A DNA stretch of 64,000 bases from Asparagopsis taxiformis (GCA_030407315.1 JALQPE010001828.1:58463-122462), one strand, 5' to 3'; shown: positions 20,695 to 32,424, numbered from the stretch's first letter. Translations and numbers: made by a program. Notes: generated by a model not told the origin, from the sequence alone.

Positions 20695-22776
20695 TAGTGC
20701 AATGGCTTGGTCGATTCGACAACGGGCAGCCTTGGCTGTAAGCCGAATCGGCGAGCCACCGCGAGGTGTTCGAGCCCTCCTGTCTCGGTAGTCAGGCTCG
20801 GGTCGAGTGTGGTAGAGCAAAGGCGAATCGCCTGCCTTAGTGTGGGTTGTAAGGCCACACAGACGATCCGTCTAGAATCCTGTGGTCACATGGTGAGTCA
20901 TGGTGGTGCACCGAAAGGATGGTGGTTCACCAACCCTAATAGGGAAGAAGGGAGGACACCAGGCACAAAAGGGATGAGTGCCCTGTATAAGAAGCAAAAA
21001 GGGAAGAAGAAGGGGGAGCCCTATAGGATAGGGCGGGCGCTGGTACAGTGATGCATACAGCGATACGCTGGTACAGCGGGAGAGGAGCAGTGGCTCAAGA
21101 GCCGGGCACCAGGCACCCGAAGATACCTGATCGAAGGGCACGCGCACTACTGGTGACGCGTGGTATCAGGGAAAGGGAAGCTGATCCTGCAGAATAACCA
21201 GTCAAAGACTGAATCAGAGAGTGACCAGGGTCGGCGCGGTCCGCGCTATAGCCAAAGACGAAGCAGGCTTCTATGAGACTGCAAAACGATAGTTGGGAGC
21301 ACATCAATAACCAAGTCCGATTGGTTGGGGGGTTGCTGAACCAGCACGACGGCCAGGACAGAAAGCTGATACAGCGGGGAATGGGTTCCAGAAGCAGGCC
21401 AGACACTATAGCCAAAGTCGAAGCAGGCTGTAATGAGACTGCGAAACGCAAGTTGGGAGTGGCTCGCAACCATACCTCCGGGTGGGCACCAGGCGGCCGA
21501 AGACACCTGATTGAGGGGCACGCGCACCACCGGTGACGCGTGGTAGGGGCAATGCTGATACAGCGTCCCGACATTGAGAAGCTGAATCAGCGAAAAGGGA
21601 CGCCGGAAGAGTGCCAAGCACCATAGCCAAGGGAGAAGCACACTGAATCAGTAGGCAAAACGCACCCTGGGGTAGATTGGACACCGAGCTTCCGGCTAGC
21701 TTTTACAATCAAAGGACATGGCGATTCTCTTCTAGTTAAATAATAAATTACATGTGGCTTGTAACCCTAAATGTCCTTGTGGTTGGTGTCCAATAGGTAG
21801 GCTAAATACTGATACAGTGGGGTGGTCGAAAAACCCTAAGTGACGGGTGCGCCGGCGGCGCTGGCACACTGTAAATACAGTGTAAAATGTTAGCTGTAGT
21901 GTATATTTCAGTGTATCACTGGTGTCACGTGCCACGTGTTCAGTGATTGCACTGCTGTTAGAATAGATAGTTCAAAATAGTTTCGAAATAAAAGAATTGG
22001 GTAAAGTGCCCAAAATTGGAGGTGAAACACCTAGCTGTAAGCGCTTCGCCACGTGGCATTGCACTACACACGCGCATCCTGTGGCGCGCGTTCCCCTCTA
22101 TCAGGAGTCTTCGGCCTCTTGGTGTACCACCGGACTTGATCGTGTCGCTTCGCTCCCATCCTGCGGATCTCAGTAACCTCTTGCCTACTCCGCCTGTGGC
22201 AATAGTGTGTGGCACAAGTCCGGCCTTACTCTTGCCGCTGTATCAGCGCCTCCGGAATCGCCGTCTCGCTGTATCAGCTTCCCCTCTGCCCTTTCAGGGT
22301 CTCTTCCCTGCACTTGCCACCCGTGGCACGCGTGCCCACTCACCCTTCTCCACCTATCAGGTACTCTCATCTGCTTGGTGGACCACCATTCACGCTGTAT
22401 CAGCTCCCCTTCGTTTCCTTCCCGACCGTTGGTCATTCCCCTCACACACTAAGTTTCCGTTGACACCCGGTGTATCACCGTCACACACTACCACTTCAGT
22501 GTACCACTGATACAGTTTTTGCGCTATCCCTTCTACCCCTTTAGGGTTGGCCTGACAAGCCAACCTCTCACTTGCATAGCAGTATCACTTGAACCAAGAT
22601 TCTCGACGTATCGTCTGTGTGGCCTTACAACCCACAGTCAAGCAGGCGATCCGCCTTAGCTCTACCACCTCTACCCTGAGTCTGACTACCGAGACAGGAG
22701 GGCTCGAACACCTCGTGGTGCTTAGCCGAATCGGCTCACTACCCTAAGTCGAATCGACAGCTCGGGCATTGCACTA
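20695..22776. mobile_element. Foldback / long-inverted-repeat non-autonomous element
   Basis: The first ~186 bases (20695-20880) and last ~178 bases (22599-22776) are imperfect inverted copies. Both tips read TAGTGCAATG inward. A conserved 30-base core includes GAGGTGTTCGAGCCCTCC, which contains a tRNA T-loop-like TTCGAGC. The interior is itself inverted in character: GATACAG words populate the left half and CTGTATC words the right half, around a centre near 21.9 kb. A ~370-bp stretch is partly duplicated (GCACGCGCAC...GGTGACGCGTGGTA at ~21137 and ~21518). No credible protein is encoded. It abuts the right tip of the giant transposon with no clear target duplication. Confidence 0.65.
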
Positions 22777-25574
22777 CAGAACCGTATCTGAGCAGTCTTC
22801 TCCACGGTGTTGTACTCCCATCACCAACGGGGCGGAGAAGGGCTGGTCGCAAATAGCTTGGCTGTACTTGCCTGTTCCGTTTTCGACGGCGTCTAGCTTT
22901 TCGCTGTGCAACTATTGCAACGGTCAACGATGCATAAGCAGCTACAAGGCACACCCAGTCCAACGTATCGGAATCCATCCTCAACAAGGTGGAAATGTTC
23001 GATTCATAGTCCGACGGTCCCTTTTGTTCAGACTATGGCCCTCATACCGCGAAGGACAATCTGTTTTCCAATGTATGACTTCATTTTATAACGAGCGCTG
23101 GGGTGTAAGCAGCGCAGTAGACAACGACTTCGCGTTCAAAGTGGTAGACATCCAACTACTTTCCTTGTACAATCATTGGCTCAAAAGTAGTGAAGTAGTC
23201 AAGTGGTGAATTTCTGAATGCACCCACTGGGCATGACGTCATTAGCCAAACACGATTGTACCGGTGCCAGAATACGTCAAAAACCAGTCGACACGTGTTC
23301 AAATGCGGTTCGAACTTGATTGAAAGCAACAAACTTTCTCTTGGACAGATCTGAAAGCCACCGACAGCACGTGTAAGCGAATCAGTGCATGAACGTGAGG
23401 CGGGAGAGTAGTTTGACACCGTTTAGATGTGCGATACCGAACTGAGAGAGAAATTATTACGCACAAATTTCGACGAGTGTCGGAAAGTTATTCTCAGTAT
23501 GACACATCCGATTCGAATGGACGCGCCTATGCATCGAGACGGAATAATCCATTGACAGCTGGCGAAACGCATTCACGAACGCTGACTTTCGACGAATCAT
23601 GCTCGACAATGATTCGTCGTACGAAAAGCGACGCCGGGCGTGGGGCTCTTACGCGATGTGCGCGACGCACATTCCCTCGGACCTGTTGGCGCAATGCGTG
23701 GCTCTACAGGGTTTTGATTTGCAGGGCCGAAGGTGCGCGCGGTTTTTCATTGAATTTTTGTGGCATTCCTTCACATTGCGCACGTGGTCGGGACAAAGAA
23801 TGCTGATTCACTGTTATTACAGTGCAGTATATTGCCCAACTGATGCACTGATTTGTAGTTACTTAGGGCTACTTGCGCTACCTCTTCCACGTAGATGAGC
23901 CAACTCTGTTGTCCTCATCAATTCACAATGCTCTGCCGACGGCAAATTAATTTGTGCCTGACTTTATCGAAAAGACTTGTATGCCCTTCAATATGTCTCA
24001 AGGGACTTTTGTGTCGATCTCATGCGTTGGTTCTGCACGATATGAATAGAATTTGGTTCAAATCGGTTTAATGGCCCCCCGCACACCTCTTGCGTAAATC
24101 AAATATGGTACATCCGTGCAGAAAAGAAACCTGCGTAATAATTCGCATTGCCTTTGTCCAAATTGTTCGACGTGCAACAATACTGTTGCACTGATGAATA
24201 TAATCCACACGTGAGATTCGTCTGCGTGTCACTGCAGACTGCACGGTTGCCCGTGCGCATGGCAGACATGGCTTGTGTTGCAATTACAAAGTTCACGTTA
24301 CGCAGAGTACGGTGGTTGGAATGACGCGTATTCCATTTCAAATTTCTCAACGTGGTTACGAAATTAGATCATCATACTGTGTTGCAGACTCCACGATTGC
24401 CTGTGCCGTGTGGGAGGCGCTTTCGTGTTGCAATACAAAGTTCATGTTACGCAAAATGTGCGATTGGAATGACGCGTATTCCATTTCAAGTCTCTCAACA
24501 GAGGTTACAGCATAGCATTGGATCGTCATACTGTGTTATGACTATTTGTGGTTTGGGGTATAACCCCCGCAATTCGATTCACTCACATGTGTCGTTAAAC
24601 TATTCCCTCGTGTGATTTCCCGAGCCCAATGTTCTGGACAGCACCACGCACCGTCAAAATCAATAATCCTATCCCAGGTGCCGCCAAAATACGCAGCGGC
24701 GATGCCATCTGCATATGGGCATCATTGTCGCCGCTGCCGACGTTGGTCGCGTGAAAGTTAGGTAGGATGGTATCTGGGTAGAAATTGACGATGTCGTACA
24801 ATTTTAGACACCATACATGTCAACTTGAAGAATTATAGATAATCCAGGGAACTGTTTGAATACCGTATCTCATGCGATTGCACACAGCTCAAAATGGTTC
24901 CCCCCATTTCCAACTGCACGCGCCCAGCCGGCATCCTGGTCGTGCCACATCGCGCGGGCGGCAAAGGTGTAACTTGTGGATAGTGCATCGCTGGAAGTAG
25001 TGGGCTCTACGACTACTAATGTATTCCATCAACGCGTCCATTTTGCGCGACTACAGACCATTCAAATGAAACAGAGCTGAATTAGGTTTTGTGTGCGTAC
25101 CATAGCCTGAAACAATATTCCAACAAAACAAGCGCCTATACCGAGTCAGTCCATTCATTGGAAAGCACATATGCATGACGTTGGCGGATGTCACTTAGTG
25201 AAATATGTATCCGTCGGTGATCCTTCAATGTTGACTATTGGGTGGATATCTACCAGTCTCAATTATTACCCAGAATCGTCATCCACTACCCGCTCAATGG
25301 GATTGCCAATAATCTTCTTTTGGACATCCATTCTGTCCAATCTTTGTTTCCTACAATATCTACTCAAATCTCAATATTCCATTCGATGTACCAATATCCT
25401 ATATAAACATATCAACTCTAGCTGGACGGCAGCTCAAGCTTGCTACCTCATCCTAGTATTACGCCTCTCCTCTGTTGTCCAATCTTTGCACTGGCCGCCA
25501 TCCGCCCCGCCGTTTCCTCTGCATAATTGGGCTTTCCCATCCCTGCTATCTGATAAAGATTGCAACGACCCATC
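22777..25574. other. Gene-poor interval between transposon and host island
   Basis: About 2.8 kb with only short open frames (up to ~146 codons) lacking recognisable domains. It contains a ~150-bp tandem duplication (see 24180-24545). The last few hundred bases presumably hold the promoter and 5' UTR of the kinase gene. Confidence 0.5.
24180..24545 (+). repeat. ~150-bp tandem duplication, about 2.5 diverged copies
   Basis: The unit starting GTTGCAAT...ACAAAGTTCA at 24277 recurs at 24427 (period 150), sharing GGAATGACGCGTATTCC and CATACTGTGTT. A partial earlier copy ends at about 24276 (GCAGACT.CACG.TTGCC.GTG). Confidence 0.75.
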
Positions 25575-27005
25575 ATGACTGTCTTCTCCCACGAAACCAT
25601 CAGTCGCTCTTCACCTGCTGTTACCTCAATGAAAACAAATGCTTCTCCCCATATGCGCTACTCCCACGATGACATTCTATCCAGTGTCATTCTTGTCAAA
25701 TCAAAATTATTCGGCTTCCGACGACGTTATGTCCGTTTGGAACATGGAATCCTGTCAATCTTCCCGGAGACTGAGGACTATGACGACCCATCTCGAACAA
25801 TTCGAGTTAATGAAGCAAGAAGCATCGACATTGATCCAGTTGCCCGCCTTATTCATATCCGTGCTGCCCGTCGTTCTACAATTTGGGCAACTCTTTCTTT
25901 TAAGAAACAAAACAAAGACCTCTTCGATACATGGGCTCATGTCCTCAAAAATGCGTACACCAATGTTCTCGAGAAACATTATCATTTGCGCACTGAAATC
26001 GACCAAGGCCACACCGCTGCTGTCTTCAAGGCCATTGATAAGAAAACTCGAGAACTAGTGGCTGTCAAGGCCATCATAAAGGATCGTACCAATCCGCTAT
26101 TGATGAAAAATATCCGCAGGGAAGTCGAAATCGTGCGACACGTCTCCCACCCCAATATTGTTAAGACATACGACGTCTTCGAAACTTCAAAGGTCTTATA
26201 TATCGTCATGGAATACATTCCCGGTGGTACGTTGCTGTCATTCCTTGCAGGTGGCAGAAACCGAATTAACGAGCGTAACGGCCTGCGAATCGCTAGACAG
26301 CTACTCGAAGTTGTTGCGTACCTGCACGACGAAAATATCCTTCACCGCGACATAAAACCGGAAAACGTCCTCATCACGTCGGAAGGCACGCTGAAACTAA
26401 TTGACTTTGGTCTCTCCCGATTTATGCGTGGCACATATGGAAATGATTACAACCTGTCCAGTATCGTCGGTACGCCTGCCTACTGCCCGCCGGAAATAGT
26501 GTGCAAGAAGCAATACGGAAAACCAATCGACTTGTACGGATGTGGAGCGTTGCTCTATCTAGCGCTGTCGGGCGCTCGGCCCATAGCGGGCGAGACGCGT
26601 TCAGAAGTGTTCAATAACATCCGAAAAGGAGTAATTCAATTTCCCGAAAAGAGATGGTCGCATGTTTCAGACGACGCGCGGGACCTTGTGAGAGAATTAT
26701 TGAGCTTTGATGCAAACATGCGACCGACAGCGCGTGAGGCTTTGCTTCATCCATGGATACGAATGGGCATGGCGATGTCGAGGGTTCGCTCGGCATTGTC
26801 TGCAAGTCCATTTGTTCGAAACGAATCGGCCAATGGGTTGAAATTCAGAGGCTCAACAAATAGTGGAACGGCTTCTCCACGCTTTTCTCGAACAGAATCG
26901 GGGAGCACGTCTCCGAAGTTTCGCCGAACAGAGTCAGGTAGTCTTGCCGAGCTTTCCGTGGAAAGACATAAGAAGAATCTGGCTTTGGTAGCTATGCTCA
27001 AGTGA
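25575..27005 (+). CDS. PH-domain Ser/Thr protein kinase (CAMK-like)
   Basis: 476 residues from the first ATG (25575). The N-terminal ~110 residues read as a pleckstrin-homology domain (VKSKLFGFRRRYVRLEHGILSIF at the start, ending near DTWAHVLKNAY), suggesting lipid-dependent recruitment. The kinase core follows: VAVKAI with K165, HRDIKPEN with D259, DFG with D277, YCPPEI for the APE motif, and a conserved C-lobe to about residue 395. The glycine loop is weak (QGHTAAVFKA, one glycine instead of GxGxxG). The Ser-rich tail has two repeats of R-T-E-S-G-S, likely phosphorylation targets. PH plus CAMK-type kinase recalls plant/protist PH-kinases and PKD/AKT-like arrangements. The exact subfamily is not resolved. 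Confidence 0.85.
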   Translation: MTVFSHETISRSSPAVTSMKTNASPHMRYSHDDILSSVILVKSKLFGFRRRYVRLEHGILSIFPETEDYDDPSRTIRVNEARSIDIDPVARLIHIRAARRSTIWATLSFKKQNKDLFDTWAHVLKNAYTNVLEKHYHLRTEIDQGHTAAVFKAIDKKTRELVAVKAIIKDRTNPLLMKNIRREVEIVRHVSHPNIVKTYDVFETSKVLYIVMEYIPGGTLLSFLAGGRNRINERNGLRIARQLLEVVAYLHDENILHRDIKPENVLITSEGTLKLIDFGLSRFMRGTYGNDYNLSSIVGTPAYCPPEIVCKKQYGKPIDLYGCGALLYLALSGARPIAGETRSEVFNNIRKGVIQFPEKRWSHVSDDARDLVRELLSFDANMRPTAREALLHPWIRMGMAMSRVRSALSASPFVRNESANGLKFRGSTNSGTASPRFSRTESGSTSPKFRRTESGSLAELSVERHKKNLALVAMLK

Positions 27006-27555
27006 CCTGCTGCGTTGAAATTAACTTGCACAAACAGAAATTGATATGATGCGTTTAGGGAAACGATGGTTCGCTTTTCGACATTGATCCTCACAAGATG
27101 ATCAGTATAGTTTCAGACATCTTTGTACATAGATAAATTATTCGCTCATCAAAACTAGTATTTCCTGAACACGCTTGGGTATGCTGTCAACAGAATTGGA
27201 TATAAAGTATTGCATCCTTTTCTGTGCGTTGCATCGTTTCTTGTTTCCCGCAGCACTTCAAGTGGAAAAGTCTACCAGCAATTGACATGCAGCGGTATCC
27301 ACCAGACACCAGAGGGACTGCGAACAGATGGTGGACATTGCAGTTTTCCATCTTGACATCTACCAATAAGTTATTCTTAGTTTTCCATTAATTTTCTGGA
27401 TTGGTTTTTTTGCCGTCCGTATCATAGCTACGCCACCGCCGACGCAAAGGCAATTAGAACCCTCGTGTTTTACAACCTCCTTTGCTTGCCCAGCAATCGA
27501 TTGTCCAAGCATTCCTGTTCGGCATCTGGTAGCACAGTTTGCTGAGAAAGAAAAA
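27006..27555. other. Intergenic spacer, kinase to UTP13
   Basis: 550 bases of 3' region of the kinase and promoter of UTP13. I see no gene or repeat. Confidence 0.5.
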
Positions 27556-30324
27556 ATGCCTGCTGTTGCCCAGATGTCAACACCTTCCCCTCAGCAAATA
27601 ACACGGACGTCTTTTCGACAGGTTTCACACTCCCTTGCGTCCTGTCTTCACACATGGCGTGCCCAGCGGTGCCCGCCACGCCGAAGCAGTGTTGGTACCA
27701 TGCGAAAACGGTGCGCGCATGCTAAGAGAAAATTTGGATACCATCGTATGGGATCGGCCGGTAGAGGATGACATAACATCGTCTGTGGCACTTTCACCTG
27801 ACGCATCCCGTTTCATTGTCGCAAGTCGAAGTGGCCAAGTAGATTTTGTACAAATGGAACAGTCTGATGAAGGCGATTCTTCCGCGAAGCTTAAACGTCG
27901 TTTCCGACCTTTTGAAAATTCAGTTATCGCAATCTCAAAGTTTGACGCTTCTGGCGGTCTAGTTGCTCTCGCAGTTCTGGAAGGAGATGTCAGAGTGTTC
28001 GATTTTGACGACGGATTTTGTACCCATTCGTTTCGTACATCACATCGGTCGCCTATTACTGAAGTGGCATTCCATCCTGATCCCGCTCGTATGTTGTTGT
28101 TTGTTGGAATGGAGGATGGGTCCGTTGCCGAGTTTTCAATGCAAGGAAAACATCAACACCCTAAGAAGACTGTCAATAATCATGTCTCAGCAGTCACAGG
28201 CTTTGCGTTTGTAAACGGTGGTGATACCGTCGTAACGGTGGGAAGGGATCGGGTAATGTGTATTGCGAAAACAGCCAACATGACTGATAGGAAACTGGTA
28301 TCATGCGAAGAAATCATTTGTTCTGTTGTGGCACTGCAAGGTGAAGGCAGCACGGCGGTTGTCACAGCCGGTGACAGGGGGGTTATGAGAGTTTGGGATA
28401 TGGCGACTGGCTACGAACAGAAATCTGCTGCTTTACCACTAACGATTGCAAAATCAACTGACTTGAAATCAGCGGAGGAAGATGATGAATCAAATGAAGA
28501 TACAGAGGCCTCCATCACCAATATGTCTATGTGTGGTTCCCAAAAGCTTGTTATCGCCCTCACAGATCATACGCTTGTTTTTATCTCATCTGACGAGACC
28601 ACAAAACAATCCAATGTTGATCGGTACATATGTGGCAACTTGGAAGAATTTTACGATCTTCGAACTTTGAACAAGAGGGCAGAATGCAAAGAAGAGAAAA
28701 ATGTGCAAGACTTTGCAATTGCGTCCAACTCTTCATCATTGTGGATTATGCGCCTGCTACAGATCCGAGGAAGTTACAGAAGGGCGAAGAAATCAAGGAC
28801 TCTATTTCTCAGAAAAGGTCAGTAGACACCGCAGAACAATCTGAGCCCTTACATGGTGCCTGGTCGTGCAATGTGGGTTTACAGGGACATCGCGGAATCA
28901 TTCTGTCTGTGGATGCAATCACAAATACCAATGCTATCGACAAAGGCGATGCGGCTGACTCGTATTTGGCCACTTCTTCTAGGGACAAGACGGCGCGTGT
29001 CTGGCGTAGAAATCGCACATCTGGGAAGTGGGCCTGTATGGCAATCGCAGAAGGGCACACAGATGCCGTGGGTGCAGTTGCCCTATCCCCGAAAACAGCG
29101 GCTGGTCAATTTTTCATCGTAACTGGTGCTGCGGATCGCACTATCAAGCTTTGGAACCTTGATGCAGCTCGCAAAAAGGTGAATAAACAGGCAGCTTCTG
29201 GTGGTGAAGCGCATTCAGTATCATTATCTGCGGCATGGACTCTCCTTGCGCATGAAAAGGATGTTAATGCGATCGCAATTTCACCTGATGCGCAGTGCAT
29301 TGCTACAGGTTCTCAGGATCGATCGCTGAAAATATGGAGCGTCAAAGGCAGCTTACAAACAACATGCGTCGGTCATCGACGAGGAATCTGGAGCGTTTCG
29401 TTTTCCACTGTTGATCGTGTGGTGGCATCGTGCTCTGGTGATGCAACTATTCGCATCTGGAGTGTCCAGAGTGGCACATGTCTCCGCACGTTTCAAGGTC
29501 ACATGTCGGGAGTGCTGAAAGCATTGTTCATTTCTAATGGAACGCAGATCGCTTCCTCCGGGGCTGATGGACTGATCAAGGTGTGGTCGACAAAATCTGG
29601 TGAGTGTCACACTACTATTGAAGCACATGAAGATCGCGTGTGGGCCCTGGATGTACTTAACGACGGGGACTGTCTCATTAGTGGTGGTGCAGACGGGAGA
29701 GCATTTACATGGAAGGATACCACTGCAGAACGCGCACTTGAAGCTGTCAAAGAACGCGAACGCGAGGCAGCGATTGGACAGGTCGTGTCTGATGCAGCAA
29801 GGGCAAGGAATTGGAATGTCGCTGTCAGAGGTGCATTGGAAATAAGAATGCCAAGCAAGCTGCGGAGTATTTTCGCAGACATGATATTGAGCACGCAAGA
29901 TGTAGATCGAGAGCTTGTTGATCTGATGAAGTCATTGGTGGAAACTGGTTGGGAAAGTATTGAACAGCTTTTCTTGGCATGCCGTGATTGGAATGCCACA
30001 GGAGGATCACGCAATGCTGCAATTGCGTCAAGAGTTCTACAAGCATTGTTCACGGCGTTTGGACCTGATCGATTATGTGATGAATTGAATCGTGATGTTC
30101 GGGCATTAGTCGAAGCGCTTATTGCGCATTGCCAGAGACATCACGATAGGGTATCTGCGCTAGGTGGCCGCGTTGCCCTTCTGGAACATACACTAGATAG
30201 TATGCGGGCGCTTGGAACTATCGAGGTGGCAGTTGAAGATGCGAAGACGAAGCGGAAGAAGCGAATAGCCGAAAACAAAGGTGAGGTCAGGTTCAACAAG
30301 AAGGCAAGGGATATGGTGTATTGA
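27556..30324 (+). CDS. UTP13: UTP13/TBL3, U3 snoRNP WD40 protein (two frame changes)
   Basis: A tandem WD40 protein of the small-subunit processome, acting in the nucleolus in 18S pre-rRNA processing. The likely start is ATG 27556 (MPAVAQM). The frame changes near 27640 (after TRTSFRQVSHSL) and again near 28750-28800. The N-terminal propeller ends at WIM; the C-terminal propeller starts around SCNVGLQGHRGIILSVDA. Repeats such as LLAHEKDVNAIAISPD, GSQDRSLKIW and SGADGLIKVW are textbook WD40. The final ~150 residues match the Utp13 C-terminal helical domain (WNVAVRGALEIRMPSKLRSI..., VEALIAHCQRHHDRVSAL), which separates it from generic WD40 proteins. The tail is basic. I found no GT-AG intron that repairs either frame change. 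Since the gene is normally essential, assembly indels are likely. Confidence 0.85.
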
Positions 30325-31203
30325 TATTAAGTAGGAAATTGTAAATATTTTCAGAAAAGTTTTGATGAATCTCGCCAACTTTCCTGTTGTGGCGGATGAC
30401 GTCACCTCACCTCAATAGGGCTCAATCAGCGTTTCTGCCGTAAATTATATTTTCGGTATTTGATTGACCTCCTGCTCACGAAGCTTCCAATCTACTACTG
30501 CCAGCGAGTTTCCTGTCGGAGCAGCACCATGCCATGCTATCTGTCTCCACCGCGACAATCTCGCCGCAATTGCTGTTAGCATGGCGGTCGCGGCCGCGGC
30601 CGTCATCAGCTTACATTTTGTTGAAATGTTTCACCCGCAGCTATAAGATTGGCATCGTGTATGTGCTCATCCTTGTTGAACGCACTGAAATCCGGCCAGC
30701 GTGATAAGCTCTCAGTCGCTACATAACATGTTTAATCAAACAGACTCTGGCCAATCTTTACCTGTTGTCAAGCTTGATGGAACGTCCGCATTGGCTCAAA
30801 TCTCCGACAGACAGTGTCTGAAATACGAAACTTTATATTCCATCCTAGTGGTCTACTGCATGAGAATCATAGTCAAGTGTAACAGTTCTGTTGCAACTAC
30901 GGTTCAAACAGCCATTCAGAGGGAATACAGCGACGTATTAATCCACACAAGCCTTGACGTGTACGATTAAGTTAGTAACTCCATTGGTTAACACTGTGGG
31001 CGAATCAAGTGATGCACTCACTTGCATGCCTTTTCAGATTCGCAATAGATATCAGTTTGACCATTCAGTGACCACGGTGAAATGGACCAATAAATCGCAC
31101 GATCCAACATGCCGTGTCGTCCAATTCTCAGCATGAAGAAAGATAGCAACTCAGGACGAATTGTGAAACATGCATGTCGTCGTACGCAAACATTACAGCT
31201 TGA
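30325..31203. other. Intergenic spacer after UTP13
   Basis: About 880 bases between convergent genes. It contains a perfect CRE/bZIP-type octamer TGACGTCA at 30397-30404 and several CCAAT/ATTGG words. Short open frames lack domains. No gene called. Confidence 0.4.
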
Positions 31204-32094
31204 TCATCTTATTGTTGTGTACATATTAAATTCCGTAGTGGTGAACGTCGGATTACTACTGAACACTTGATTCTTCGGACCGATAACACGCACCATTCGT
31301 ATGTGAGAGTCTCTTCCATTCTGATGATTGCAGTTGATAACAATTTGAATCATATGCGCTTTGGTGATTGAACGATCTTGCATGGCTTCAAGATGGCCAT
31401 TGACACTGTCTTGCAAGCGCCTTTGCGAAGCCTCGAGTTGTCTGCTTCTCTCAGCGTGCTTCCTGACGCGTCTTTCCTCGCGAGCAGCACGTCTGGTCAA
31501 TCTAGCTTCCTCCTCCTCTTCATTGAGCTCATCGTGCAGCTCTGCGTCGCTAGAGTCCTCGTCGCTGTAATAGTCCATGGAATCCATCAATTCACCCATG
31601 GGGATTCGCACCCAACCGCGAGGGTTCTGCAGCCTGCCGATTTTGCGCACGAGCTTGAGGTCTTGAAAGTTTGATCCAGCGCGGATGGACAGAACGGTTG
31701 GGGTGTAGCTTTCGTCGATGTCGCAATTTAAATAAAGTTGAACCTCTGAGATCTTAACCTTTGACGAGAATTGGGCGGATATAGTGTGCGGCTGCGGGCC
31801 GTCTGATTGCCAATAGGTCTTGGGATTCTCGTCGAGGATCTGCTCGACGCCATTTCCTGGCTTTGCGGTGCTGACAATCCAGACGGCACTGTGGGTGAGA
31901 TCCCTACTCTGCGCATCTATCTCGTCGTCAGTTGGTTGGTCGCTGTCAACGTCTACGTCGGGGGACAAATCTGCAGGGGGTCTCAAGCCGCGCAGGGTGA
32001 GGTCGAGATCTTCCAGGGCGATGAGGACGTTGTCATCGTCTTCATCATCGAAGCGCAGCATGTTCTGCAATTCAGGGTGAAACATACTACACAT
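31204..32094 (-). CDS. APC10: APC10/DOC1, anaphase-promoting complex subunit
   Basis: 296 residues. The DOC domain (galactose-binding-like jelly roll) is clear: AVWIVSTAKPGNGVEQILDE, YWQSDGPQPHTISAQF, VQLYLNCDIDESYTP, and near the end MIQIVINCNHQNGRDSHIR and VRVIGP. APC10 helps the APC/C ubiquitin ligase bind destruction-box substrates during mitosis. Two features are unusual. An acidic N-terminal extension of ~60 residues precedes the domain. A charged insertion of ~70 residues (DEDSSDAELHDELNEEEEE, then an R-rich helix) splits it between MDSMDYY and ITKAHMIQ. The start ATG 32094 is closely followed by a second ATG (MCSM). Family assignment is firm. Confidence 0.9.
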   Translation of the reverse strand: MCSMFHPELQNMLRFDDEDDDNVLIALEDLDLTLRGLRPPADLSPDVDVDSDQPTDDEIDAQSRDLTHSAVWIVSTAKPGNGVEQILDENPKTYWQSDGPQPHTISAQFSSKVKISEVQLYLNCDIDESYTPTVLSIRAGSNFQDLKLVRKIGRLQNPRGWVRIPMGELMDSMDYYSDEDSSDAELHDELNEEEEEARLTRRAAREERRVRKHAERSRQLEASQRRLQDSVNGHLEAMQDRSITKAHMIQIVINCNHQNGRDSHIRMVRVIGPKNQVFSSNPTFTTTEFNMYTTIR

Positions 32095-32424
32095 TTAGCA
32101 ATTGCATTGTAAACGAGGCGAGGGACGGGGTGAGTGGGTGCGCAGATGGATGGGTGGGTGGGTGTGGTCTAAGTTATAGTGTAACGGAATTTCGCGAGTT
32201 GGGCATTGTAGTGCGGAGGTGGACGGACAGCGACGATGTGTTGGTTCATGTGAGATTAAGGATGACATTGTACATTGTAATCACAAAAAGTTTTTAAATT
32301 GAGGCGATGTTGACGAGTACAAGCGAATATTTAAATTCAAAATGGCGAATCGCTGAAACACATGTACCGCACGTGTACGATTCCATGGTACACGACTCAA
32401 GTCTCGCGTGAACAACCACCGAGT
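32095..32424. other. APC10 upstream region
   Basis: 330 bases including a GGGTG-rich stretch (32130-32165), likely the APC10 promoter and 5' UTR. Nothing else is seen. Confidence 0.45.

Noticed and set aside
20695..20800. A tRNA gene in the foldback end
   Set aside because: Only a T-arm-like segment is convincing; no acceptor stem or anticodon arm can be folded with it.
20872..22510. Several 80-160-codon frames in the foldback element
   Set aside because: They overlap on both strands across inverted repeats and show no domain; the sequence is non-autonomous.
28700..28800. 40-base intron (GTCCAA...CTACAG) repairing UTP13
   Set aside because: It leads to the wrong frame downstream and has a poor 5' site.
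29353..29898. 181-codon frame antisense to UTP13
   Set aside because: It is opposite clear WD40 coding sequence; shadow frame.
30397..30404. TGACGTCA as a target of the bZIP factor encoded at 49.3-50.1 kb
   Set aside because: A single octamer with no expression or conservation evidence; recorded only as a sequence word.
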